Shown here piece after piece: positions 16,664-24,319 of a stretch of DNA of 64,000 nucleotides. The translations under genes were made by a program, and so were the position numbers. The stretch is from Massilia endophytica. Lineage in GTDB: Bacteria; Pseudomonadota; Gammaproteobacteria; Burkholderiales; Burkholderiaceae_D. Positions within the stretch are counted from its first letter, which is position 1, and each line of letters starts with the position of its first letter. The stretch is from positions 1,550,001-1,614,000 of the forward strand of contig NZ_CP088952.1 in NCBI RefSeq assembly GCF_021165955.1, read 5' to 3'. The notes below the pieces were generated by a model that ran no database searches, was not told the DNA's origin, and saw only the letters and a list, made by a program, of their open reading frames with translations.

Positions 16664-16953
16664 GCGAATATCACCATGTAGTGCTGCGCGTCCGCCTGCT
16701 TCGGCGGCGTAGGCGCGATGCACCACACCTGGCGTTCCATTGCCGGATGGTCGACGTAGTAGTTGTCCTGCACCAGCAGGGGCTGCGCCGGGCCGCTGAA
16801 CACCAGGGAAAGCGGAGCTCGGAACTGCTCGGGCAAGCCGCGGCGCGGCGCCTCGGCGCAGGACTCCAGGCGCAGCGGCACAGGCCCGGCCTGGGTATCG
16901 ATCGAAAAAGTACTGCCGATCAGAGGCAGGAAGAATGCGGGTGTTGGATTCAT
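16660..16953 (-). CDS. DUF6916 family protein
   Basis: 97 aa matching the DUF6916 pattern: FFLPLIGSTFSI near the N-terminus, RLESCAEAP, RAPLSLVFSGP, LLVQDNYYVDHPAMERQVWCIAP and a C-terminal HYMVIF strand. These short all-beta proteins have no established biochemical role; association with tail-collar proteins is my recollection and is not verified here. The stop overlaps the methyltransferase start by 4 bases, so the two are made together. It is divergent from the GNAT gene across 66 bases. Confidence 0.72.
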   Translation of the reverse strand: MNPTPAFFLPLIGSTFSIDTQAGPVPLRLESCAEAPRRGLPEQFRAPLSLVFSGPAQPLLVQDNYYVDHPAMERQVWCIAPTPPKQADAQHYMVIFA

Positions 16954-17019
16954 GGCGTTTCTAAAATAGATTTCAGGCATTATGATGGATGGAGGCAAGC
17001 ACCTCAACCATTCAGCGCC

Positions 17020-17505
17020 ATGCTCGCACTCGAACTCGATTATCTGCAACTGCGGCCAGCCCAGGCTGCCGACGATACCTTCCTGAAAGCGCTTTATGCC
17101 AGCACGCGCGATGATCTGAGCCTGGCCGCGGCTACGCCCGACATGCTGGCGCTGCTGCTCGACCTGCAGTGGCGGGCCCAAAGCGGCGGCTACCGCCAGA
17201 CCTATCCGGATGCGGACAGCCTGATCGTGGAGGAGGACGGAATGCCGCTGGGCAGGCTGCTGGTCGACTGCAGCGCGAGCCCCTGGCGTATCGTGGATAT
17301 CGCACTGCTGCCTGCCGCCAGGGGGCGGGGCCATGGCGCGGCCCTCCTGGGCGCCCTGCAGGCCAAGGCCCGTGCCGCCGGCGCTGCCCTGGCGCTGAGC
17401 GTGCGCCGCGACAATCCCGCCGCGCGCCGCCTGTACGACAGCCTGGGCTTTGTCCCTGCAGGAGGCGACATGCTGGCCGAGCAGATGGTCTGGCCCGCGC
17501 CCTAG
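17020..17505 (+). CDS. GNAT family N-acetyltransferase
   Basis: 161 aa with the GNAT fold. Motif A is visible as VDIALLPAARGRGHGAALLGAL (R/Q-x-x-G-x-G/A acetyl-CoA pyrophosphate loop at RGRGHGA), followed by LSVRRDNPAARRLYDSLGFVPAG (motif B, with the usual N-x-x-A-x-x-L-Y). The ATG at 17020 begins MLALELDYLQLRPAQAADD, a typical GNAT N-terminus; the frame is open further upstream but overlaps the divergent DUF6916 gene. Substrate unknown. Similar GNAT proteins act on small molecules or on protein N-termini or lysines, so it may modify a product of this cluster, but that is inference. Confidence 0.85.
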   Translation: MLALELDYLQLRPAQAADDTFLKALYASTRDDLSLAAATPDMLALLLDLQWRAQSGGYRQTYPDADSLIVEEDGMPLGRLLVDCSASPWRIVDIALLPAARGRGHGAALLGALQAKARAAGAALALSVRRDNPAARRLYDSLGFVPAGGDMLAEQMVWPAP

Positions 17506-17578
17506 CGGCGTTCCGTGCTTCACGCTGCTGGGCGTTTCGCTAGAATCGGCCAGGGAACATACTGGCAGCGAGGGCATC

Positions 17579-19165
17579 GTGAACAGCAGCGACAGCACGG
17601 TCACTATCGATCCGCAAGCCGCGCATGGCGGCCTATCCATCCGCACGCTGGACGAACACTTGTGCCATGACCAGAGCTTCGCCTCCGCACTGGCGCGGGC
17701 CGTCGGCGCGGTGGCCGTGGGCGCGGACGGCGCCATCACGCTGGCCCAGTTCGCCGCCGTGACCGATATCGCCGGCGAAGGCAAGGCCTCGGCGGTCTTT
17801 GCCGCGCTGGTCCTGAACGCCATCGAATCCGGCGTCACCGTGGACTGGGCCCTCAACGCCCTGGCCAAGGCCAGCGCCGGAGTGGCGCCTTCGGCGCGCA
17901 TGGCCGCCTACGACACCATCAAACCGCTGCTGGCGCTGCAAGGCCGGGCCGCCCGGCCGCTGGCGCAGCGCATCGCCCGCGCCCTCGACATCCGCCTCCA
18001 GCCTGAAAACCTGTACGGCCTGCCGCCCGAGGAGGAGCGCCGCCTGCTCAACAATATCGGCACGCAGGCGCGCAAGCTGGTGCGGGGCAAAGGGCTCGTC
18101 GACGCGGTGGCGGAATTCGGCCGCAGCACGGGCCAGGTCGAGCTGCTGGACCACGCGCGCGGCTTCAACGGCGGCATGATGACGGCCGAGCAGCTGCGCG
18201 ACACCGTGGAGCGCGCCCTCACCCTGATTGGGCAGGGCATCGCCACCTATCAGGAATCGGCCACCGCGGCGGCGGCGGCCGAAGCCAGCGCGGCCAGCCT
18301 GGCCGCCACGGCCGAACAGCTGCGGCAGCAGGTCCTGCAGAGGCTCGCCCTGGTCGACGCCCGAGTGGCCTACGAGCGGCGGCTGCTGGCCCAGGATATC
18401 GAGGACGCGGTGCAGGACGCGGGCAACGCCATCGAAGTGGCCATCGGCGAGCGGCTGCAGGAAGGCCAGTGGAAGGACGCCGAGCTGTGGGCAGGCATCG
18501 CCCAGCAGCAGTTCGGACAGGAGATGGAGCGCCGTATCGACCGCGTCGTCAAGCGCAAGGAGGAAGCGCTGGACCTGCTCAATCACGACCTGGCGCTGTT
18601 CCAGTCCGACATCCGGCTCACCCAGGCCAGCGTGTTCGAACGCCAGCACCACGCGGCGCTTGCGCGGCTCATGCCGCGCCTGCGCATCAGCACGCGGCTG
18701 GTGAACACCATGGACACGGCCGCCAACCTCACGCTGATGGGCGGGGCCATGGCGGCGGCAGGCACGGGAACGGCCGCCTACCTGTTCGGCGTGGCCGTGG
18801 TGGTGCCGGTAGTGGCGCCCGTGGTGCCTTTCGTGGGCGGCGCCGTGCTGCTCGCCAGCGCCTTCAAATGGGCCACAGATACCAACAAACGCAAGCGCTC
18901 GGAGATCCGCGACAAGCGGCGCGCTTTCGAGGAAGAGCTGCGCAAGCGCCTCAAGGCGGCGGAGGAGGCCTTCACCGCGCAGCTCGAACGCATCGGCGAA
19001 GCCTTCCACGAATCGGCCCGCCAGCTGCTCACGCCTTTGATGCTGGAGGCGGAAGCCGCAGGGCGCATCCAGGGCATGCGCAAGCGCATTGCGGACAAGG
19101 TGATCGCCCAGTCCCACGCCGCCATGACCCAGCTGCAGATGGCCATGGGCGGGCAGGCCGCGTGA
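17579..19165 (+). CDS. Unrecognised coiled-coil protein with internal membrane hairpin
   Basis: About 528 aa from a GTG start with GAGGG five bases upstream; no ATG lies near. The N-terminus (about 15-120) is alpha-helical and Ala-rich. A long charged helical region (about 210-380) should form coiled coils. A strongly hydrophobic stretch at about 395-440 (GTAAYLFGVAVVVPVVAPVV) looks like a membrane hairpin. It is followed by another charged coiled coil (KRKRSEIRDKRRAFEEELRK). The coil-hairpin-coil pattern recalls the stalk and paddle of bacterial dynamin-like proteins, but no P-loop GTPase motif is present, so it would be at most a GTPase-less relative or partner. Its stop abuts the convergent efflux adaptor directly. 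Function not known. Confidence 0.7.
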   Translation: MNSSDSTVTIDPQAAHGGLSIRTLDEHLCHDQSFASALARAVGAVAVGADGAITLAQFAAVTDIAGEGKASAVFAALVLNAIESGVTVDWALNALAKASAGVAPSARMAAYDTIKPLLALQGRAARPLAQRIARALDIRLQPENLYGLPPEEERRLLNNIGTQARKLVRGKGLVDAVAEFGRSTGQVELLDHARGFNGGMMTAEQLRDTVERALTLIGQGIATYQESATAAAAAEASAASLAATAEQLRQQVLQRLALVDARVAYERRLLAQDIEDAVQDAGNAIEVAIGERLQEGQWKDAELWAGIAQQQFGQEMERRIDRVVKRKEEALDLLNHDLALFQSDIRLTQASVFERQHHAALARLMPRLRISTRLVNTMDTAANLTLMGGAMAAAGTGTAAYLFGVAVVVPVVAPVVPFVGGAVLLASAFKWATDTNKRKRSEIRDKRRAFEEELRKRLKAAEEAFTAQLERIGEAFHESARQLLTPLMLEAEAAGRIQGMRKRIADKVIAQSHAAMTQLQMAMGGQAA

Positions 19166-20314
19166 TCAGTGCAGCAGGTTCTTCGCGATGACGCCGTCCG
19201 CCGCGCCGCTGGCCAGGGCCAGGGGCTGGTTCAGCGCCCGGGTTGTGTAGACCGGCTGCTGCGGCATCGGCTGGCCCAGCATGCGGCCCGTGGTGTCGCG
19301 GATATCCACCTTCACCGTGGTGGAGAGGCCGATGCGCAAGGGATGCGCCGCCAGCTCCTTCGGATCGAGGGCAATACGCACCGGCACGCGCTGCACGACC
19401 TTGATCCAGTTGCCGCTCGCGTTCTGCGCAGGCAGCAGGGAGAAGGCGCTGCCTGTCCCTGCCGACATGCCCACCACCTTGCCATGGAAGACCACCTTGC
19501 TGCCGTACATGTCGGCCTCGATCTCGGCGGACTGGCCCACGCGGATATCGCGCAGCTCCGATTCCTTGAAGTTCGCATCCACCCACAGCTGCTCGAGCGG
19601 CACAATGGAGAGCAGGGCGGTGCCCGGCGTGACATGGGCGCCCAGCTGCACGCTGCGTTTCGCCACATAGCCTGACACCGGCGCAAGGATCGCATTGCGG
19701 CGCGAGGCGAGCCAGGCGGCCACATAGTCGGCGCGCGCCGCCTGCACGGCCGGATGTTCGGCCACCGGCACGCCCGACACGCCGGCCCGTGCGGCTTCCG
19801 CCTGCTTCGCCGCGACCGCGACGGCCGCCTTTGCGTTGGCCACGGCCTGGCGCGCATGCTCCACGTCTTCGCCGGACACGGTATGGTCCGCGGCCAGGGG
19901 CAGGCGGCGCGCCAGGTCCGCTTCGGCATTCTTCAGCGCCAGGCGGCGCTGGGCGATGGCGGCCTCGTACTGGCCTACGTCCGCATAGCGCTGCCGCTCC
20001 TGGCGCACGATGGCGCCCAGTTTCGCCTCCGCCTGGCGCAGGGCCACGTCGGCGTCCGCCGGGTCCAGTTTCACCAGTTCCGCGCCCGCCTGCACCAGCT
20101 GGGTTTCGTCAGCGCGGATAGCCTCCACGTTGCCCGTGACCTGGGAGGACAGGGTGACCAGATTGCCGCCCACATAGGCGTTGTCGGTTTCCTGGTACTT
20201 GGACAGCACCAGCGCATACCAGGCCGCATATGCGGCGCCGGCGGCGATGAAGGCGGCGGTGATCGCCGCCAGGACTTTCCTGCGCTTCGAGGGATTAGGT
20301 GTGGTTTCGCTCAT
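19166..20314 (-). CDS. emrA: HlyD/EmrA-family efflux periplasmic adaptor
   Basis: 382 aa inner-membrane-anchored adaptor linking an MFS pump to an outer membrane channel. It has a short basic N-terminus, one transmembrane helix (about 14-36, VLAAITAAFIAAGAAYAAWY) and a first lipoyl half (YQETDNAYVGGNLVTLSSQV, the EmrA-type D-N-A-Y-V motif). A coiled-coil hairpin spans about 85-190; the second lipoyl half is ILAPVSGYVAKRSVQLGAHV, and a barrel holds LWVDANFKESEL. The ATG lies 8 bases after the outer membrane factor's stop. It is last in the marR-MFS-OMF-adaptor operon. Substrates are probably hydrophobic or amphipathic drugs; specificity cannot be read. Confidence 0.92.
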   Translation of the reverse strand: MSETTPNPSKRRKVLAAITAAFIAAGAAYAAWYALVLSKYQETDNAYVGGNLVTLSSQVTGNVEAIRADETQLVQAGAELVKLDPADADVALRQAEAKLGAIVRQERQRYADVGQYEAAIAQRRLALKNAEADLARRLPLAADHTVSGEDVEHARQAVANAKAAVAVAAKQAEAARAGVSGVPVAEHPAVQAARADYVAAWLASRRNAILAPVSGYVAKRSVQLGAHVTPGTALLSIVPLEQLWVDANFKESELRDIRVGQSAEIEADMYGSKVVFHGKVVGMSAGTGSAFSLLPAQNASGNWIKVVQRVPVRIALDPKELAAHPLRIGLSTTVKVDIRDTTGRMLGQPMPQQPVYTTRALNQPLALASGAADGVIAKNLLH

Positions 20315-20322
20315 GATGATCC

Positions 20323-21747
20323 TTACCGGAATGTGAGAGAGGACGTGGCGCGGTAACCGCCGCCGAGGGAATGGGTGAGGGCCACTTCGGCCAGGAGCTG
20401 GCGCTGCTGCAATTGCAGCGACAGGTCCTGCAGCTGGAGCAGCGCAAGCTCCGCGTTCAGCAGGGTGTTGCGGTCGGCCAGGCCCTGCTGCAGCTTCCTC
20501 TCGGTGGAGCGGGCCACGGCGGCAGCGGTGGCGTTGACGGCGGCCTGCTGCGCCAGCTGGCGCTCGATGCCTTGCAAGGCGGCGCCCTGGCGCGCCACGT
20601 CGTGTACCGCATCCGCCACGGCCAGGTTGTACTCGGCGATCAGCACATCGCGCTCGCCGCGCGCGCCTTCCAGCTGGGCGGAAAGGCGCCTGCTGTCGAA
20701 AATCGGCAGAGAAATGGCTGGGCCGAAGAAGGCCGTGGCGCTGCCGCTGCGCAGCAGCTTCGATACGGAAATGGAGTCCAGGCCGATGGCGGCGCCCAGG
20801 TTCAGGTCGGGATAAAAAGCTGCCTTCGCTGCCTCGCTGCGGCTCATGGATGCCTGCACGCGCCAGCGCGCGGCCTGCAGGTCGGGGCGGCGCGCCAGCA
20901 GTTCGAAGCCCAGCTGGGCGGGCAGTCGGTGCGGCGCCTGCTGGAGAGGCAGGGGCTTCAGGCTGTCCAGGGCCTTGCTGCCCGCGCCCAGCAGGGCGCG
21001 CAGCGCCTCGCGCTCGAGCGAGGCTTCGGTATCGAGCTGCTCGCCCGTTTTCTTCAGCATCAGCAGCCCCGCCTCGGCGGTGCGCAGATCGTCCGCGCTG
21101 GCGAGGCCGTGATTCATGCGCTGGCGCCGGTCCGCAATGGCGGCTTCCTGCTTTTCCGCCATCTGCGCCACGTTGGCGCCGCGCGCCCACAGCATCTGCA
21201 GGGCGAAGTAGTGCTGGGCGATGGCGGCGGAGAGATCCTGTTCGGCGGCGGCGTACGCGGCGCGCCGGGCCTGCACTTCGCCGATGGCCGCTTCCACGGC
21301 AGCCTTGTTGCGGCCCCACCAGTCAAAGTGGTAGCGCGCTTCGAGGTTCACGGTCTGTTCGCCCACCCAGGAGCCGCCGATGGGGGGCGGCAGCAGGCCG
21401 TTGGCGGAGTAGCGCTGGCGGCCTGCGCTGGCGGTCAGCTCGGTTTCCAGTCCCTGTTCCGCGCCGGCGCGGTTCACGGCGGCGCGGGCTGCCGCGATCT
21501 GCGCGGCGGCCAGGTCCAGGCTGGGAGCGCGCGCCAGCGCCTGGCCGATCAGCTCATTGAGCTGGTGGTCGCCGTATACCGTCCACCATTGGGCTTCCGG
21601 CCAGCCTTCGCGCGCAAGGTGGATGGAGGCGGGCAGTTCGGCTGGCGTCTCGCGCATGGCAAGGGGATGGCGGTCGGGCGGGATGCTGGCGCAGCCCGCG
21701 AGGCTCAGCGTCGCCGCGCAGGCGAGCAGGAGTCGTTTCGGTTTCAT
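20323..21747 (-). CDS. NodT-family outer membrane efflux lipoprotein
   Basis: 474 aa TolC-like outer membrane factor. The N-terminus MKPKRLLLACAATLSLAGC is a lipoprotein signal with the lipobox LAGC, so the mature protein is lipid-anchored at Cys19. Two OEP repeats follow, rich in heptad helices (LARAPSLDLAAAQIAAARAA, ARRPDLQAARWRVQAS, the conserved RPD motif), with the beta segment FDWWGRNKAAVEAA. ATG at 21747 was preferred over an upstream in-frame TTG because it gives a clean signal peptide. It starts 17 bases after the MFS stop and forms the exit duct of the EmrAB-like pump. Confidence 0.92.
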   Translation of the reverse strand: MKPKRLLLACAATLSLAGCASIPPDRHPLAMRETPAELPASIHLAREGWPEAQWWTVYGDHQLNELIGQALARAPSLDLAAAQIAAARAAVNRAGAEQGLETELTASAGRQRYSANGLLPPPIGGSWVGEQTVNLEARYHFDWWGRNKAAVEAAIGEVQARRAAYAAAEQDLSAAIAQHYFALQMLWARGANVAQMAEKQEAAIADRRQRMNHGLASADDLRTAEAGLLMLKKTGEQLDTEASLEREALRALLGAGSKALDSLKPLPLQQAPHRLPAQLGFELLARRPDLQAARWRVQASMSRSEAAKAAFYPDLNLGAAIGLDSISVSKLLRSGSATAFFGPAISLPIFDSRRLSAQLEGARGERDVLIAEYNLAVADAVHDVARQGAALQGIERQLAQQAAVNATAAAVARSTERKLQQGLADRNTLLNAELALLQLQDLSLQLQQRQLLAEVALTHSLGGGYRATSSLTFR

Positions 21748-21764
21748 CGTTTTGCTTTCATCTT

Positions 21765-23276
21765 TCAATCCATGGCGGCGTGGCTGGCCGCCGCATCCGG
21801 TTTCGCGGCCGGACGCACCAGCAGGAGCAGGGGAATAACTGCCAGCGTCATGAGCGTCATGAGCCAGAAGTCGTCCACGTAGGCGATCATCGAGGCCTGG
21901 CGCGTGATCTCGTTGTTCAGGGCGAGCGCCGCATCCGGCGTGGTGGCGTTGTTCAGGAGGGCGGGATTGGCGATGTTCACCTTCTCCACCAGCGAGGCGT
22001 GCATGGACTGCGTGTTCCGTACGAGGAGCGTCTGCACCAGCGCGATGCCGATGCTGCTGCCGATATTTCGCACCAGGCTGTAGATTGCCGTGCCTTCGGC
22101 CCGCATCGCTGGCGAGAGCGTGGCGAAGGTGGCCGCGCTAAGGGGCACGAACACCAGGCCCAGGCCGAGGCCCTGGATCACGCCGGGCCACACGATGTCG
22201 CTCTGCGAGAGCACCAGGGTGTAGCGGCTCATCTGCCACAGCGAGAAGGCGGTGATGGCGAAGCCTGTTGCCAATAGCAGGCGCAGGTCGAAGCGGCCCA
22301 CCAGCCTGCCCACCACCAGCATGGCCAGCATGGTTCCGAGGCCGCTGGGCGCGGTCACCAGTCCTGCGACGGCGGCCGGATAGCCCATGAGCCCCTGCAG
22401 CATGGTCGGCGTCAGTGCGCGCGTGGCGAAGAGCACGAGGCCGACGATGAAGATGAAGAGCAGGCCGCTCACGTAGTTCCGGTTCTTCAGCAGGCGGTAG
22501 TCGAAGAAGGACTGGCCGGGCGGCGTGGTCCAGGTATGGCCCACGAACCAGGCAAAGCTCACGGCGAGCAGGATGGCCTCGACCCAGGTTTCCGTGGAGC
22601 CGAACCAGTCGTTCTGTTCGCCCCGGTCCAGCAGCATCTGCAGGGAGCCGATGGCCAGGCTCAGGGTAATGAAGCCGAAGGCGTCGAAGCGCATCTTGCG
22701 CGGCGCCTCGGCCGGGCGGATGTAGCGCCAGATGCCGTAGAAGGCCAGCGCGCCAACCGGCACGTTGATGAAGAAGACCCAGCGCCAGTTGTAGCTGTCG
22801 GTCAGCCAGCCGCCCAGGGTGGGGCCGAGAATGGGGCCGATCATCACGCCCATGCCCCACACGGCCATGGCCGAACCGTGCTTTTCGCGCGGGTTGATGT
22901 CGAGCAGGGTGGCCTGCGACAGCGGCACCAGGGCCGCGCCGAACACGCCTTGGAGGAGCCGGGCGATCACGATCTCCGTCAGCGAGGACGAAAGCCCGCA
23001 CAGCACCGAAGCGGCCGTGAAGCCCGCAACGGAAGCGAGGAAGATGTTCTTCTGGCCATAGCGGTCGCACAGCCAGCCGGTAAGCGGCGTGGCGATGGCG
23101 GCGGCCACGATGAAGGAGGTGAGCACCCAGGTGATCTGGTCCTGCGAGGCAGAGAGGCTGCCCTGCATGTGCGGCAGGGCCACGTTGGCGATGGTGCCGT
23201 CCAGCGCCTGGATGATGGTCGCCAGCATGATCGATATCGTGATCATGCGGCGGTTGATGCCGTCCCCTGTGTTCAT
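21765..23276 (-). CDS. emrB: DHA2-family MFS drug transporter (EmrB/QacA type)
   Basis: 503 aa, 14-helix proton/drug antiporter. The start MITISIMLATIIQALDGTIANVALPHMQGSL contains the DHA2 motif LDxTIVNVALP in near-canonical form. Motif A is GWLCDRYGQKNIF, and motif C is GVMIGPILGPTLGGWL, which marks antiporters. Its ATG overlaps the stop of the upstream marR gene (ATGA), so regulator and pump are translated together. With the adjoining OMF and adaptor it should form a complete EmrAB-TolC-like export system. Confidence 0.94.
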   Translation of the reverse strand: MNTGDGINRRMITISIMLATIIQALDGTIANVALPHMQGSLSASQDQITWVLTSFIVAAAIATPLTGWLCDRYGQKNIFLASVAGFTAASVLCGLSSSLTEIVIARLLQGVFGAALVPLSQATLLDINPREKHGSAMAVWGMGVMIGPILGPTLGGWLTDSYNWRWVFFINVPVGALAFYGIWRYIRPAEAPRKMRFDAFGFITLSLAIGSLQMLLDRGEQNDWFGSTETWVEAILLAVSFAWFVGHTWTTPPGQSFFDYRLLKNRNYVSGLLFIFIVGLVLFATRALTPTMLQGLMGYPAAVAGLVTAPSGLGTMLAMLVVGRLVGRFDLRLLLATGFAITAFSLWQMSRYTLVLSQSDIVWPGVIQGLGLGLVFVPLSAATFATLSPAMRAEGTAIYSLVRNIGSSIGIALVQTLLVRNTQSMHASLVEKVNIANPALLNNATTPDAALALNNEITRQASMIAYVDDFWLMTLMTLAVIPLLLLVRPAAKPDAAASHAAMD

Positions 23277-23707
23277 GCCCTGGACTCGATGGCCGCCTGC
23301 AGCGATTCGAGGAAGAGCGTCATCTGCTCCAGCTGCACCTGGTCGGCGTCCGCCAGCAGTTCGCTGCGGAAGGGATCGGCCACCGCGCGCAGGTGGGCGT
23401 AGACGTCGCGTCCGCTGTCGGTGAGGTAAATGAGCTTCACGCGGCGGTCGGTGGGAGACGGACGTCGTTCCATGTGGCCCGCCTTCACCAGGCGGTCGAT
23501 CATGGCCACCATGGACGGATCCTCGATCCCCAGGCGCCGCGCCAGCTCGGTCTGGGAGAGGGGCTCGCCCTTGGCGAGGGTGGCAATGGCGAGCCAGCTG
23601 GCCTGGCTCAGCCCCAGGTCCTTCATGCGCCGGTCCAGGGCCAGGCGCCAGGAGCGGGCGGTGTTGTGCAGGGCGCGGGCGAAGCGTTCTTCGATAGAGA
23701 GCGACAT
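23273..23707 (-). CDS. MarR family transcriptional regulator
   Basis: 144 aa winged-helix repressor of the MarR/EmrR type. Visible elements are MSLSIEERFARALHNTARSW at the start, the recognition region LSQTELARRLGIEDPSMVAMIDRLVKAG, and the wing RRPSPTDRRVKLIYLTDSGR with its conserved D-R-R. The ATG at 23707 was chosen; another in-frame ATG lies 9 bases upstream. Its stop overlaps the MFS start by 4 bases. It most likely represses its own efflux operon and is released by pump substrates, as EmrR is. A candidate operator lies just upstream. Confidence 0.9.
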   Translation of the reverse strand: MSLSIEERFARALHNTARSWRLALDRRMKDLGLSQASWLAIATLAKGEPLSQTELARRLGIEDPSMVAMIDRLVKAGHMERRPSPTDRRVKLIYLTDSGRDVYAHLRAVADPFRSELLADADQVQLEQMTLFLESLQAAIESRA

Positions 23708-23722
23708 ATAAGCCATCAAATA

Positions 23723-23747
23723 GTTAGATATCGAAGTAAATTCTAAC
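23723..23747. promoter_or_regulatory. Candidate MarR operator (GTTAGA-N13-TCTAAC)
   Basis: A 6-bp perfect inverted repeat with centres 19 bases apart in the AT-rich spacer upstream of marR and of the divergent gene at 23844. Position and symmetry suit a dimeric winged-helix repressor. The arms are short, so chance is possible. Confidence 0.35.
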
Positions 23748-23843
23748 ATGCAAACGGCTACGTGCGCCAACGAACATACCAATAGTGAATTGCCCGCTTA
23801 CAATAAAGCTGGCTACCGCCTTGTAACTATTAGTGAGCACACC

Positions 23844-24278
23844 ATGAAAAAACAGCTTCTTGCCGCCAGCCTCCTGGCTCTTTCGACCGCCGCCTTCGCC
23901 CAGGACGTCGGCGTTTCCATCAGCGTGGGCCAGCCCGGTTTCTACGGACGACTGGACATCGGCAATATGGCGCCGCCGCCAGTCATCTACGCGGAGCCGG
24001 TGATCGTGCAGCGTCCGGCGCGCTATATCGCCGAGCCGATTTACCTGCGCGTCCCGCCCGGACACGAGAAGAACTGGCGCAAGCATTGCCACCGTTATAA
24101 TGCTTGTGGGCGTAACGTCTATTTTGTGCGCGACAGCTGGTATCTGAACGACTACGCTCCGCGCTACCGCGAGGAGCATGAGCGCCACGGCGGCGGCCGC
24201 GGCCACGACAAGCACGACAAGCACGAGAAACACGGCGGCCACGGCCATGGCAAGGGCCACGGCAAAGGCCACGACTGA
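23844..24278 (+). CDS. Secreted His/Lys/Gly-rich small protein
   Basis: 144 aa. It has a Sec signal peptide (KKQLLAASLLALSTAAFAQ, cleavage after AFA, about residue 18), then a conserved-looking globular part with YAEPVIVQRPARYIAEPIYLRVPPGH and HCHRYNACGRNVYFVRDSWY, which holds two Cys in a possible disulfide. The last 30 residues are a low-complexity tail of HGGHGHGKGHGK type that could bind metal ions. Similar small proteins are common in this bacterial family but have no assigned role. It is divergent from marR; an SD is not obvious. Function unknown. Confidence 0.8.
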   Translation: MKKQLLAASLLALSTAAFAQDVGVSISVGQPGFYGRLDIGNMAPPPVIYAEPVIVQRPARYIAEPIYLRVPPGHEKNWRKHCHRYNACGRNVYFVRDSWYLNDYAPRYREEHERHGGGRGHDKHDKHEKHGGHGHGKGHGKGHD

Positions 24279-24307
24279 CGGGGCCGCGTAGGCCGCCCCC
24301 GCACATT

Positions 24308-24314
24308 GAGGAGA
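24308..24314 (+). promoter_or_regulatory. RBS fixing a TTG start
   Basis: GAGGAGA lies 5 bases before the TTG at 24320 and supports that rare start for the flavoprotein; no ATG is available before the FAD-binding motif. Confidence 0.75.
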
Positions 24315-24319
24315 ACCGT

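Noticed and set aside
17579..19165. Dynamin-like GTPase
   Set aside because: No GxxxxGKS/T P-loop or other GTPase motif can be found; only the coil-hairpin-coil layout is similar.
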